The notes under the pieces are model-generated. The model searched no databases. It saw only the letters and a program-made list of their open reading frames with translations, and was not told the DNA's origin. Source: Prevotella sp. CAG:732 (GTDB lineage Bacteria; Bacteroidota; Bacteroidia; Bacteroidales; Bacteroidaceae). Taken from it: DNA of 64,000 nt. Positions 9,268 to 17,609 of this stretch are shown in pieces; position 1 is the stretch's first letter, and every line of letters begins with the position of its first letter. The stretch covers positions 8,167-72,166 of the forward strand of contig FR893244.1 of the NCBI GenBank assembly GCA_000436035.1, in the 5' to 3' direction. The position numbers were made by a program, and so were the translations under genes.

Positions 9268-10986
9268 TTAATATCCAGGGTTGTTGGTCAAGTTAGGACA
9301 CAACTCCATATCATGGGTAGGGATAGGCCACAAGTATTCTCTGTCAGGGAAAATACGTTGCGCACCTGTCGTGCAGTAACCTGCATTGAAGAGATGTGAG
9401 AAGTCAGCCAAGCCATCTTCATCAATCTGTGGTGTCATACCCCAGAACCAAAGTCCCTTCTCTACCACATTGGAAAGCAAGTCATTAGGCTGCAACATGA
9501 TATAATTATAACCATTCAAAGCCTTGGAAGCGAGTTTCCATCTCATCAAGTCTTGCAAGCGTTGGTTTTCCATGGCGAACTCCATGCGACGCTCGATGCG
9601 AACCGCCTTTCTGAGTTCCTCCTGACTACCCATCTGCACGGTTGGATAAGCCGAGGTTGCAGATACATCCACACCATAAGCACGAGCACGCACCAGGTTG
9701 ATTGCCTTCAGTACGGAGTCATCTATCTGATTCTGCTCTATCATCGCCTCAGCATAAATCAAGAGAACATCAGCATAGCGCATGATGATATAATCAGACT
9801 CTACTTTCATACCATTCTCCATCCAAGAAGCATCAATGCCCTTCTTCCAAAGAAGACCATTATATGAAGCATACTGATTGACTTTTCGAGTATCTTGATT
9901 CGACTGTGTCTTGCCTGTCGTATAATTCATGATCGTCGTTGCAGCAGGACTAGGATCATACTCAAATCCACAATGCTCAGTATTGAAAGGCACAATTGTC
10001 ATACAGCAACGTGGGTCACGGTTCTTGAATGGGTTGTGCGGATCGAAGAGAGGCGATTCGTCAATAGGCAAACCATCCGTACAGAGATAGGAAGCCAACA
10101 AGTCCCAAGAAGGATTATAAGAACCATAGCCACCCGCATTACGAGGAAGACCATTCTTCACAATCCAAGAATCCAACACAACATCATTCTCGATAGAACG
10201 AGGCAATACAAACACCTTCTCTGGGTTGACCTTGGTGCTCTGCTTGAAGAGCTTAGCATAATCTGGTTCCAATGAATAGATACCCAAGTCCATACAAGCC
10301 TTTGCTTCCTTAGCAGCCTTCTCGTAATCCCCCATATAGAGGGCAAAACGAGCTTTCATCGCCATAGCTGCGCCTTTGGTGAAATGTATTGTCTCACTTT
10401 TTCCATAAGAAACAGGAAGCCATTCGATCGCCTTATCAAAATCTGCATACACCAAAGGGATCAACTCTGCCTTCGGACGACGACCCTGTTGTTCTGCCTC
10501 CGTGATAGTTTCTGTATTTTCAAGATAAGGAACATCTCCATAGAAGAAAATCAAGTCAGCATACTTGCAGGCACGAGCGAAATAAGCTTCACCTGCATAT
10601 CTATTGATCACCGACTGGGTGACATGTCCCTCAGCCTTGTGGATGTTTTCCAACATGGTATTGGCACGAGCTATCAACTTATAGCTCTGTTCCCAGAGGT
10701 GATATACCTCATATTGCTGTCCATTCAGCGTACCATCCAGAACGGTTCCCCCACTTCCTGGGTTACGGTTTTGCAAACGATAGGTAGTATTGTCACTCCA
10801 CTGCTCAGAGGAAGACAAAGGCTCCTGCCAATAACCCAAGATATAGAATTCGTTGGAAGCCAACGACAATTCTGTCTCATTCGTGTACCACGAAGCGGTA
10901 TTTCCCTGTGACTTTGGCACCAAATCCATGCTCTCACAAGAAACGAGTCCTAAACTCAACGCAGCTAAAAATATCTTAACTTTCAT
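9268..10986 (-). CDS. SusD/RagB-family glycan-binding lipoprotein
   Basis: This 572-residue lipoprotein has the lipobox 'LGLVSC' directly followed by 'ESMDLVPKSQ', the usual mature start of SusD proteins. It has the SusD N-terminal domain with TPR-like helices ('RANTMLENIHKAEGH', 'AGEAYFARACKYADLIFFYG') and the C-terminal 'SDYIIMRYADVLLIYAEAM' and 'RIERRMEFAMENQRLQDLMRW' motifs of the family. SusD acts as a lid over the SusC barrel and captures oligosaccharides on the cell surface. The gene starts 11 bp after the susC stop codon. Length is normal for the family (about 500-600 residues) and nothing looks truncated. Confidence 0.96.
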   Translation of the reverse strand: MKVKIFLAALSLGLVSCESMDLVPKSQGNTASWYTNETELSLASNEFYILGYWQEPLSSSEQWSDNTTYRLQNRNPGSGGTVLDGTLNGQQYEVYHLWEQSYKLIARANTMLENIHKAEGHVTQSVINRYAGEAYFARACKYADLIFFYGDVPYLENTETITEAEQQGRRPKAELIPLVYADFDKAIEWLPVSYGKSETIHFTKGAAMAMKARFALYMGDYEKAAKEAKACMDLGIYSLEPDYAKLFKQSTKVNPEKVFVLPRSIENDVVLDSWIVKNGLPRNAGGYGSYNPSWDLLASYLCTDGLPIDESPLFDPHNPFKNRDPRCCMTIVPFNTEHCGFEYDPSPAATTIMNYTTGKTQSNQDTRKVNQYASYNGLLWKKGIDASWMENGMKVESDYIIMRYADVLLIYAEAMIEQNQIDDSVLKAINLVRARAYGVDVSATSAYPTVQMGSQEELRKAVRIERRMEFAMENQRLQDLMRWKLASKALNGYNYIMLQPNDLLSNVVEKGLWFWGMTPQIDEDGLADFSHLFNAGYCTTGAQRIFPDREYLWPIPTHDMELCPNLTNNPGY

Positions 10987-10997
10987 ATCCGTCTCTT

Positions 10998-13900
10998 TTA
11001 AAAATTAACTTGAATACCTACAACCAATGAAGTGGTGATAGGATAAGCACTTGTTCCCATTTCTGGATCCCATCCCTTAGGGAAGTTGCTGATGCAGAAC
11101 AAATCCGAACCACTCACATACAAGCGAGTACGGTCGATGCCCACACACTTGGTCCATTGCTTAGGGAGCGTATAACCCAAAGTCACATTCTTCAAACGGA
11201 AGTACCTTCCATTGAAGAGCCAATAACTAGAGGTAGCATAGTTGTTGTCTTTCGACACATTAGACAGGCGAGGATATTTTGCCTGTGCATTCTCTGCATC
11301 CGTATTGAAAGGACTCCAGTATTTTCCCTCGATAATGGCTGGTACGTTACCATAGTTGTTTCTAAATGGCTGCACCATAGCAGATGACAGATAAGAGTTT
11401 TGCTTGCCTATACCTTGGAAAGCGATGCTCAAGTCGATACCCTTCCAGGAAGCATTCAGGTTGCCGCCATACTGATAACGAGGCAATGAGTTGCCGAGTG
11501 GTACTCTATCATACTCTGGGGAAATCTTACCATCTGGCACACCGTCTGGTCCACTGATGTCTCTGTATTTCAAGTCACCCACAGTCACAGTGCTACTGGT
11601 TCTAGCAGAATTGTTGACTTCCTCTTTTGTTTGGTAGATTCCGTCACAGATATAGCCATAATACTCATTAAACAGCACACCTGCACGCTTTACCTTTCCT
11701 CCTGATATAATATCAGAGTTGTTCAAGTAATCAATCTTTGACAGATAGTCAGAGAAGTTGACACTAATACCATACTTGAAGTCGCCGATATGGTCTTGCC
11801 AGCTCACGTCAATGTCATAACCATGAGTTGACATCTTACCAGCATTGGTATTTGGCTGGTTGTAACCCATCGTATATGGTATCTGGATAGCAAGCAACAT
11901 ATCTGTAGTCTTCTTCCAGTAATAGTCGAAGTTGACATGCAAGCGATTGTTCAAGAAATTGGCATCAAATCCCAAGTCGGTACTGGTTGTTGTTTCCCAA
12001 GTGATGTCTTCAACTGCGAGAACCGCCGGACGAGCTGTAGAACCAGAAACCACGCTGCCATCTGCCATATAGAATAAGGTGCTGCCAAACGACATCAAAG
12101 CGATATAAGGGAAGTAGTTGCTACCGATGCGCTCGTTACCCAACTTACCCCATGAAGCACGCAACTTGAAGTATGAGAGCCAAGGCATATTTACCTTTTT
12201 CATAAACGGCTCTTCTGACACGACCCAACCTGCCGAGAACGAAGGGAATGTACCCCAACGATAATTCTTGGCAAAACGAGAGCTTCCATCACGGCGTACA
12301 TTTGCCTGGAAGAGATAACGATTGGCGTAAGAATAAAGCAAGCGACCAAAGAAAGAGTTAGAGGTGTATTCCGAACCAGTACCACTATTGGTTTGGAAAT
12401 CCTCTGAACCGATATTCAAGTAAGGATAATTGGTCAACTCATACTGGTCACGAGCAGCAGACAAGGACTCTGACTTCATGTAATAGTTCTCAAAACCAGC
12501 CATCAATGTCAAGTCGTGCTTACCAAAAGTACGCATATAGTTAGCCAGCAGCTGGCTTGTTACATGCCAGTTGTCATTACGTCCTTCCGAAAGTTTATTG
12601 GTAGCATAAAGAGAACCTGCATCCAAATAACCACCGATGACATCAGGGTCATCTTGCAAGGTGTACCAACAAGCCAGCTTAAACTGCTTGCTCTTCTGAT
12701 AGTTGATAAATGGAGAAATCACTGCAGAGAGACTCAGCCCCTTAATAGGCTTATAGGTTAAGGAGCCTTTACCTGCCAACTGGGTACTATGAGATACCGT
12801 GCTACCGCCATTCTTCAACAAGCCATAAGGATTGGCACCACTCTTACCTGAGGCGATACGTCCATCACTCCACATAGCAGGATAGATGGCAGGCATAAAG
12901 CGCATGGTCTCAAATGGATCGTATATCTGATTGCGACTCTTGGCATGGCGAATGCTGACATCCAAAGAAGCACTCAGTTTCTTGTTGATATTAAAGTCGT
13001 TGTTAGAACGGAACATATAGCGTTGGAAGCCACGACCATCATACAGACCATCGACCTCATCATAGGTCAAGGTGGCTACCGACTTCACAGCCTTATTACC
13101 TCCAGAGACGGTCAAAGAGTGAGTCATACGTGGAGCACTGTTGTTCAGTATCAAACCTTGCCAATCGGTAATTGGATAATTATCAGGATCCGTCTGGTTA
13201 TACTTCACCCAATTCTTGGTTTGGTCGGCGGTGTAAACCTGGAAGAAACCACCCGAAGGGTTGTCATTGTACTGCTTCTCATTATTCATCTCCAAATAAC
13301 GAGTGACACCCACCATACTAGGTTGCTTAGTACGGATTTCCCAACCAAACTCTGCGTTATATTTCAAGTCTATCTTTCCCGTATCATTACCACGCTTGGT
13401 AGTCACCAAGATGACACCAGCGGCGGCCTTGGAACCATAGATACTAGCAGCGGCAGCATCCTTCAATACAGAGATGCTCTCCACATCATTGGCATTCACA
13501 TAGTCAAGCGAACTTTCCACGCCATCCACGATGACCAATGGACTAGACTCACCAATAGTGGTGATACCACGCACACGGATGCTGCTGGCACCTGAGCCAG
13601 GAGCAGAAGAGTTACGAGATACCGTGACACCAGAAAGAGTACCTTGCAAGGCATTGGAAAGCATGGTGGTACGCTTGTTGACCAACTCATCTCCCTTGAC
13701 GGCAGCTACGGCACCTGTCAAATCCTTCTTCTTCACTGTACCATAACCAATAACGACCAACTCATCCAAACTATTGGAGTTTTCCTGCATCTCGATGTCA
13801 TAAGAACTCTTCGAGCCACTCACCTTGACGGTTTGGTCATTGAAGCCGATATAGCTAACCACAAGTTCTGCACCAGCAGGAACATCCAACTCGAAGTTAC

Positions 13901-14405
13901 CATCTATATCGGTGACGGCAGCAATGTTGGTGCCCTTTACTTTAACAGTAGCTCCAATCAATGGTTCATCCTGATTGTCGCCAACCTTACCCTTAATTTT
14001 TTTGCCAGTTTTTTTACCGCTCTGAAACGAAGGCTGAACAGACTTTTTCTCACCCAAGGAAATCGTCACCTGACGATTCTTGACTTGGTATTTAAAACCG
14101 ATCTGCGAACAAACGTCAGACAAGACTTGTTCCACAGACTTTCCTTTTGTTTGAATGTTGACTTTCTTCGACAAAAGGTTTTTCACTTTCTGGTCATAGA
14201 CAAACACATATTTGCTATGACGCTCAATGTAATCAAAAACTTGCTTCACTGTAGAGTCATCTGCCTTTAAAAGCATTGCCCCCCCAGTTTCGGTCATCGT
14301 GACAGAAGCAGCTTGTAACGACATAACAGGAAATGACAGCAAACCTGCCAAGCATAGCATTTTCATGCCACCACTTGTTCTTCCAACAATTGATGTTAGG
14401 TTCAT
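10998..14405 (-). CDS. SusC/RagA TonB-dependent transporter with STN signalling domain
   Basis: This 1135-residue outer-membrane receptor begins with a signal sequence ending near 'SLQAASV'. An STN (secretin and TonB N-terminus) domain follows at about residues 45-125 ('VKQVFDYIERHSKYVFVYDQ'). Next comes a carboxypeptidase-D-like domain at about 138-215 ('GKVGDNQDEPLIGATVKVKG'), a plug with 'LDELVVIGYGTVKKKDLTGA' and 'VRGITTIGESSPLVIVDG', and a beta-barrel ending in 'TTSLVVGIQVNF'. It imports oligosaccharides with SusD using TonB energy. STN-bearing SusC proteins usually signal to a periplasmic FecR-type anti-sigma factor, and one is encoded at 16025-16951. It lies 27 bp after the DUF4832-type gene, so both are probably cotranscribed. 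Confidence 0.96.
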   Translation of the reverse strand: MNLTSIVGRTSGGMKMLCLAGLLSFPVMSLQAASVTMTETGGAMLLKADDSTVKQVFDYIERHSKYVFVYDQKVKNLLSKKVNIQTKGKSVEQVLSDVCSQIGFKYQVKNRQVTISLGEKKSVQPSFQSGKKTGKKIKGKVGDNQDEPLIGATVKVKGTNIAAVTDIDGNFELDVPAGAELVVSYIGFNDQTVKVSGSKSSYDIEMQENSNSLDELVVIGYGTVKKKDLTGAVAAVKGDELVNKRTTMLSNALQGTLSGVTVSRNSSAPGSGASSIRVRGITTIGESSPLVIVDGVESSLDYVNANDVESISVLKDAAAASIYGSKAAAGVILVTTKRGNDTGKIDLKYNAEFGWEIRTKQPSMVGVTRYLEMNNEKQYNDNPSGGFFQVYTADQTKNWVKYNQTDPDNYPITDWQGLILNNSAPRMTHSLTVSGGNKAVKSVATLTYDEVDGLYDGRGFQRYMFRSNNDFNINKKLSASLDVSIRHAKSRNQIYDPFETMRFMPAIYPAMWSDGRIASGKSGANPYGLLKNGGSTVSHSTQLAGKGSLTYKPIKGLSLSAVISPFINYQKSKQFKLACWYTLQDDPDVIGGYLDAGSLYATNKLSEGRNDNWHVTSQLLANYMRTFGKHDLTLMAGFENYYMKSESLSAARDQYELTNYPYLNIGSEDFQTNSGTGSEYTSNSFFGRLLYSYANRYLFQANVRRDGSSRFAKNYRWGTFPSFSAGWVVSEEPFMKKVNMPWLSYFKLRASWGKLGNERIGSNYFPYIALMSFGSTLFYMADGSVVSGSTARPAVLAVEDITWETTTSTDLGFDANFLNNRLHVNFDYYWKKTTDMLLAIQIPYTMGYNQPNTNAGKMSTHGYDIDVSWQDHIGDFKYGISVNFSDYLSKIDYLNNSDIISGGKVKRAGVLFNEYYGYICDGIYQTKEEVNNSARTSSTVTVGDLKYRDISGPDGVPDGKISPEYDRVPLGNSLPRYQYGGNLNASWKGIDLSIAFQGIGKQNSYLSSAMVQPFRNNYGNVPAIIEGKYWSPFNTDAENAQAKYPRLSNVSKDNNYATSSYWLFNGRYFRLKNVTLGYTLPKQWTKCVGIDRTRLYVSGSDLFCISNFPKGWDPEMGTSAYPITTSLVVGIQVNF

Positions 14406-14432
14406 AAGCTATTAATTTATAGTTGTTAGTTT

Positions 14433-15944
14433 TTATTTGATTTTCAATGTTCCTAGCTGAAGCCAGCCTTGCTTTTGATGTATCTTATCGATAGCCATCA
14501 CAATGCCTGGTTCATTCTGCTTTGTGGTATCCACCAAAGCCACTCGCCAAGTATATGTTCCCTTTGGAATCCCTTGCAAACAAAGGGTTGACGTATATTC
14601 CCCATCATTTCCCTTAATCCACTTGGAGAGGTCGGAATCCTCTATGACAAACTTCTTGACAACCTGTCCATCTCCCTTTGCCAAAGAGAAGCAAACCTTA
14701 TATTTCTGATTCCACTGAGGAATGTTGGTAGGGCAATACCCCCACCCCAAGTTTCTCCAGCGATGGCGAATACTGATCATGCCATCTTTGCTGGCTTTGT
14801 CTGGCGCAACCACTTCTACAGGATAGAGGCGATAGCCACCTTCCCTCGTAAAACGCTTCACCAAGTCAAAGCACTTTCCAAACCAGGAGCGAGTCTCATC
14901 ATTGATGCGCAAGTCCATCATATTGACATGCGTCTCCCCAGCAATTTCATACTCCCCCATTCTTACATCCTCGGAGTGACCTTCACGATATTTTCCGCAG
15001 GGGTCTATCCAATAACGATGGTGGGCCTTGGTGATCCACCCACCTTCAAAAACGATGGGACGGCGAAAGAACCATTCCTTGGCAAAGTCCTTTTCCCAAT
15101 CCATATAATACCCTGTCATTCCAAATGCGTCATGGCGAATGCTATACCCTTTCGCTATCGCCTCTTCGAGCATTTGCTTGCTTTGAAGATTTGGAGCTGC
15201 CCAACTCAATGTATCACCCACCAATCGATGGTAATTGATCATGAGTGGTACCTTCTTAAATGTGCGACTATACAAGTCGGTTATCCAACTGAAAACTTTC
15301 TGCTTGTTATTGTAATCTTGATACCTTACCGCATGCGATTCTCCCCATTTGCCCAATCCATAAGCATCGATGAAATCCACCTTGTCTGAATCATCGAAGT
15401 AATTGGCGAATGCTTGTATAAACTTTCCGTACTTTTCCTGGAAGACAGGATCGTCAGGATAGGGAGACCATATCTTAGGATTGTTAGGATCTTGGAACCC
15501 CTTCGCCCCAGCCTCCTTGACATAGAGAGGTGTATTTTGTCCTTGGTCGCGGCTATCTATCACGATACGAAATGCCAGACGCAAGTTACGACTTCTCACG
15601 CTCTGCAAGAGTTTGCTGATACGAGAATTCTTGTCTAGCCATACATATTTTCCTTCCTCAGGCTCCAAGGAGCTCCAGCTAGTTCGCAAATAGCAAGTAC
15701 TTGCATAATCTGAAACCTTGACCGTTTTACCATTGCCGATAGGCATGGCATCGTAGCTTTCTTGCGACCAAAAGTGATCATCCCAATTTCTTCCCAAGTA
15801 CATCACCCAACCAGTGAGTGGATTTTTCAGCACACTAACTGTATCGGGAGAAAAGCTATAAGTTTTTTCTTTTGCCGATAGTGACTGAGCCACCAAAAGC
15901 ATACCTGTGAATGCTATAGATTGCAAAAGTTCATTAATTTTCAT
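14433..15944 (-). CDS. Secreted DUF4832-type protein, first gene of the PUL operon
   Basis: This 503-residue protein starts at the ATG at 15944 (MKINELLQSIAFTGMLLVAQ), which gives a signal peptide ending near 'SLSA-KEK'; a TTG two codons upstream is less likely. No lipobox Cys is present, so it is probably periplasmic or secreted rather than lipidated, unlike its paralog at 5932-7575. It shares 'NPLTGWVMYLG', 'LEPEEGKYVWLDK', 'SPYPDDPVFQEKYGKF', 'GLGKWGESH' (E202) and 'VFEGGWIT' (E300) with that paralog, then the 'HRWRNLGWGYCPTNIPQWNQ' module. The two conserved Glu residues are candidate catalytic residues by analogy with clan GH-A; this is inference. The two paralogs bracket susCDE, which suggests action on the same glycan at two locations. 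Confidence 0.75.
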   Translation of the reverse strand: MKINELLQSIAFTGMLLVAQSLSAKEKTYSFSPDTVSVLKNPLTGWVMYLGRNWDDHFWSQESYDAMPIGNGKTVKVSDYASTCYLRTSWSSLEPEEGKYVWLDKNSRISKLLQSVRSRNLRLAFRIVIDSRDQGQNTPLYVKEAGAKGFQDPNNPKIWSPYPDDPVFQEKYGKFIQAFANYFDDSDKVDFIDAYGLGKWGESHAVRYQDYNNKQKVFSWITDLYSRTFKKVPLMINYHRLVGDTLSWAAPNLQSKQMLEEAIAKGYSIRHDAFGMTGYYMDWEKDFAKEWFFRRPIVFEGGWITKAHHRYWIDPCGKYREGHSEDVRMGEYEIAGETHVNMMDLRINDETRSWFGKCFDLVKRFTREGGYRLYPVEVVAPDKASKDGMISIRHRWRNLGWGYCPTNIPQWNQKYKVCFSLAKGDGQVVKKFVIEDSDLSKWIKGNDGEYTSTLCLQGIPKGTYTWRVALVDTTKQNEPGIVMAIDKIHQKQGWLQLGTLKIK

Positions 15945-16024
15945 ACTCAAATTAAGTTTTAAATGATATAAAGTCTCCTTACCCAGCTAAGGGTAGAAGT
16001 TTAGTAAACAAAAGTTAACGATTA
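15945..16024 (-). promoter_or_regulatory. Leader between fecR and the PUL operon, probable ECF-controlled promoter region
   Basis: These 80 bases separate the fecR stop codon from the first gene of the susCD operon. No housekeeping TAnnTTTG box is visible on the minus strand. That is consistent with, but does not prove, use of the neighbouring ECF sigma factor. A short hairpin (TACCC / GGGTA around AGCTAA) lies near 15980-15995. The promoter itself cannot be pinpointed. Confidence 0.35.
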
Positions 16025-16951
16025 TCAATTAGACATGATGTGTATCTCATCCCCACGCTGGACGATCTTCAACTTCCCCAAACCGCTGATAGTTTTCAAG
16101 ACATCGATGACGGAATCTTGAAGTACCAGTTTGCCATAGAGAGGAGTCTGAGCGGTATTGTCGCAGACAATTTTCACACCATAATGGCGACTCAGCATCT
16201 TGGCTATATCCTGGATATTCTCGCCCTGCAAACAGATGATACCATTCATCCAACTGGTATAATCCAGTGCATCCACCTTCTGCTTGGATACGAAGGAGCC
16301 ATCCTTGATATCTACTTTCTCGGAAGGCTTCATCATCACCTTATCATTGTTGGCTGTAGTGATTTCCACAGAACCTTGTGCCAAGACCACACTCGCCTCA
16401 CTATCATCATAGTTAGAAACATTGAATCGAGTACCCAATACTCGTATCTTAAACTTTCCGCTATTGACCACAAATGGGTGCTCCGCATCATGGGCTACCT
16501 CTAAGTAAGCTTCACCTTTGACCGATATTTCTCGTTGGTCAGCTCGCTGGAAGCACTTGGGATAAGACAACTCGGTACGTGAATTGGCGACCAACTTGGT
16601 ACCATCAGACAGCAAGATGGTCATCTTCTCTCCCACTGGCACCGTGACATGTTGCATCTCTACAGCAGGTTGACTCTGAGAGAACAGAGCCTCATCACCC
16701 GTACCTCCCTTCATCGCCCAAACACTAGCAACGACGATTGCCACCAATGAACAAGCCGCAACAGAAAGAATAGTCAGCAAGCGGCGGCGCTGGCGACGTT
16801 GTTCGTTGCGAATCTTCATAAATGTCTTTTGTTTGATAGCGTTTGAATCCATATCTTTAGGAGTTGCATGTTCCACAAAAGCCTTCAACTTGAGGTCTTC
16901 CACAGAATCACCATATTTATATTCATTAATATTATTTTCCATCTTAACCAT
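16025..16951 (-). CDS. FecR-family anti-sigma factor
   Basis: This 308-residue protein has a cytosolic N-terminal segment and a basic stretch ending in 'RRQRRRLLTI'. A single transmembrane helix follows at about residues 58-80 ('LSVAACSLVAIVVASVWAMK'). The periplasmic FecR domain has 'VPVGEKMTILLSDGTKLVAN', 'KGEAYLEVAHDAEHPFVVN' and 'VLGTRFNVSNYDDSEASVVL'. A DUF4974-like C-terminal domain is also present ('AKMLSRHYGVKIV'). FecR proteins hold the cognate ECF sigma factor until the STN domain of the loaded transporter signals. The ATG at 16951 overlaps the sigma gene by 8 bp; an ATG at 16942 would begin just after the sigma stop. Gene order sigma-fecR-PUL is the classical arrangement. Confidence 0.93.
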   Translation of the reverse strand: MVKMENNINEYKYGDSVEDLKLKAFVEHATPKDMDSNAIKQKTFMKIRNEQRRQRRRLLTILSVAACSLVAIVVASVWAMKGGTGDEALFSQSQPAVEMQHVTVPVGEKMTILLSDGTKLVANSRTELSYPKCFQRADQREISVKGEAYLEVAHDAEHPFVVNSGKFKIRVLGTRFNVSNYDDSEASVVLAQGSVEITTANNDKVMMKPSEKVDIKDGSFVSKQKVDALDYTSWMNGIICLQGENIQDIAKMLSRHYGVKIVCDNTAQTPLYGKLVLQDSVIDVLKTISGLGKLKIVQRGDEIHIMSN

Positions 16952-17486
16952 GTTTGAGTTTTTTCTTCAATGCTGCCATAGCAAAACCTATGTGATAATT
17001 CACCGTTGGCAAGGAGATGCTCAGCATGTCAGCAATTTGCATATAAGGAAGTCCCTCTATCTTTGCCAGGAAGAAAACGTGTTTGCACTTGGGCGGCAAG
17101 CCTTCGATGGCTTCGTTAAGCGACTGCGTTTCTTCTACTGAAATCAGCTTGTCAACAGGTGTCTCCGTGACAGGGAAACCGAATTGGGTCAAATCATCCA
17201 TAGACACATCATTGCTCCTCTTTTTCTCTTTCCTTAGATAAGAGATCGACTTGCGATAAGTCAATGTATTGAGCCAAGCTTTGATATTCTCAATCCCTGC
17301 TAGTTTCTTTCTATTTTTCCATGTCTCAAAGAATACGTCACTGACGATTTCCTCTGCCATTTCCTTGTTACACAATATGCCATATGAATGGTAATAGAGA
17401 CCATCCATATATCTGTTCATAAAGCTGTTAAAGGCAAGCTCATTTCCTTGAGCTATCAGTAACAATTCTCTTTCCAGATCTTCCAT
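16944..17486 (-). CDS. ECF-type RNA polymerase sigma factor
   Basis: This 180-residue sigma-70 family protein has region 2 at about residues 8-75 ('LAFNSFMNRYMDGLYYHSYG', 'EEIVSDVFFETWKNR', 'IKAWLNTLTYRKSISYLRKE'). Region 4 lies near the C-terminus ('GLPPKCKHVFFLAKIEGLPY', 'QIADMLSISLPTVNYHI', with the helix-turn-helix). It is the usual length for ECF factors and lacks region 3. It probably directs transcription of the downstream PUL when released by the FecR protein encoded immediately downstream. A housekeeping-type promoter at 17547-17577 suggests constitutive low-level expression of the sigma/anti-sigma pair. Confidence 0.95.
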   Translation of the reverse strand: MEDLERELLLIAQGNELAFNSFMNRYMDGLYYHSYGILCNKEMAEEIVSDVFFETWKNRKKLAGIENIKAWLNTLTYRKSISYLRKEKKRSNDVSMDDLTQFGFPVTETPVDKLISVEETQSLNEAIEGLPPKCKHVFFLAKIEGLPYMQIADMLSISLPTVNYHIGFAMAALKKKLKHG

Positions 17487-17546
17487 TGCTAGCTATTATA
17501 GGTTTTATTTCGGAACATTCCTCATGCCCTTCTACCAATAGTGACG

Positions 17547-17577
17547 CAAAGTTATAAAAAATCTATAAGTCAAAAAA
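17547..17577 (-). promoter_or_regulatory. Housekeeping promoter for the ECF sigma/fecR pair
   Basis: On the minus strand TAACTTTG (CAAAGTTA at 17547-17554) matches the Bacteroidetes -7 consensus TAnnTTTG. A T-rich TTTTTTG (17571-17577) stands where the -33 TTTG is expected, with slightly short spacing if the end of the run is used. The predicted transcript start is about 55 bases before the sigma start codon. Confidence 0.55.
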
Positions 17578-17609
17578 GGAAAAAATTATCTTTTGTCTTT
17601 TTAACATCG

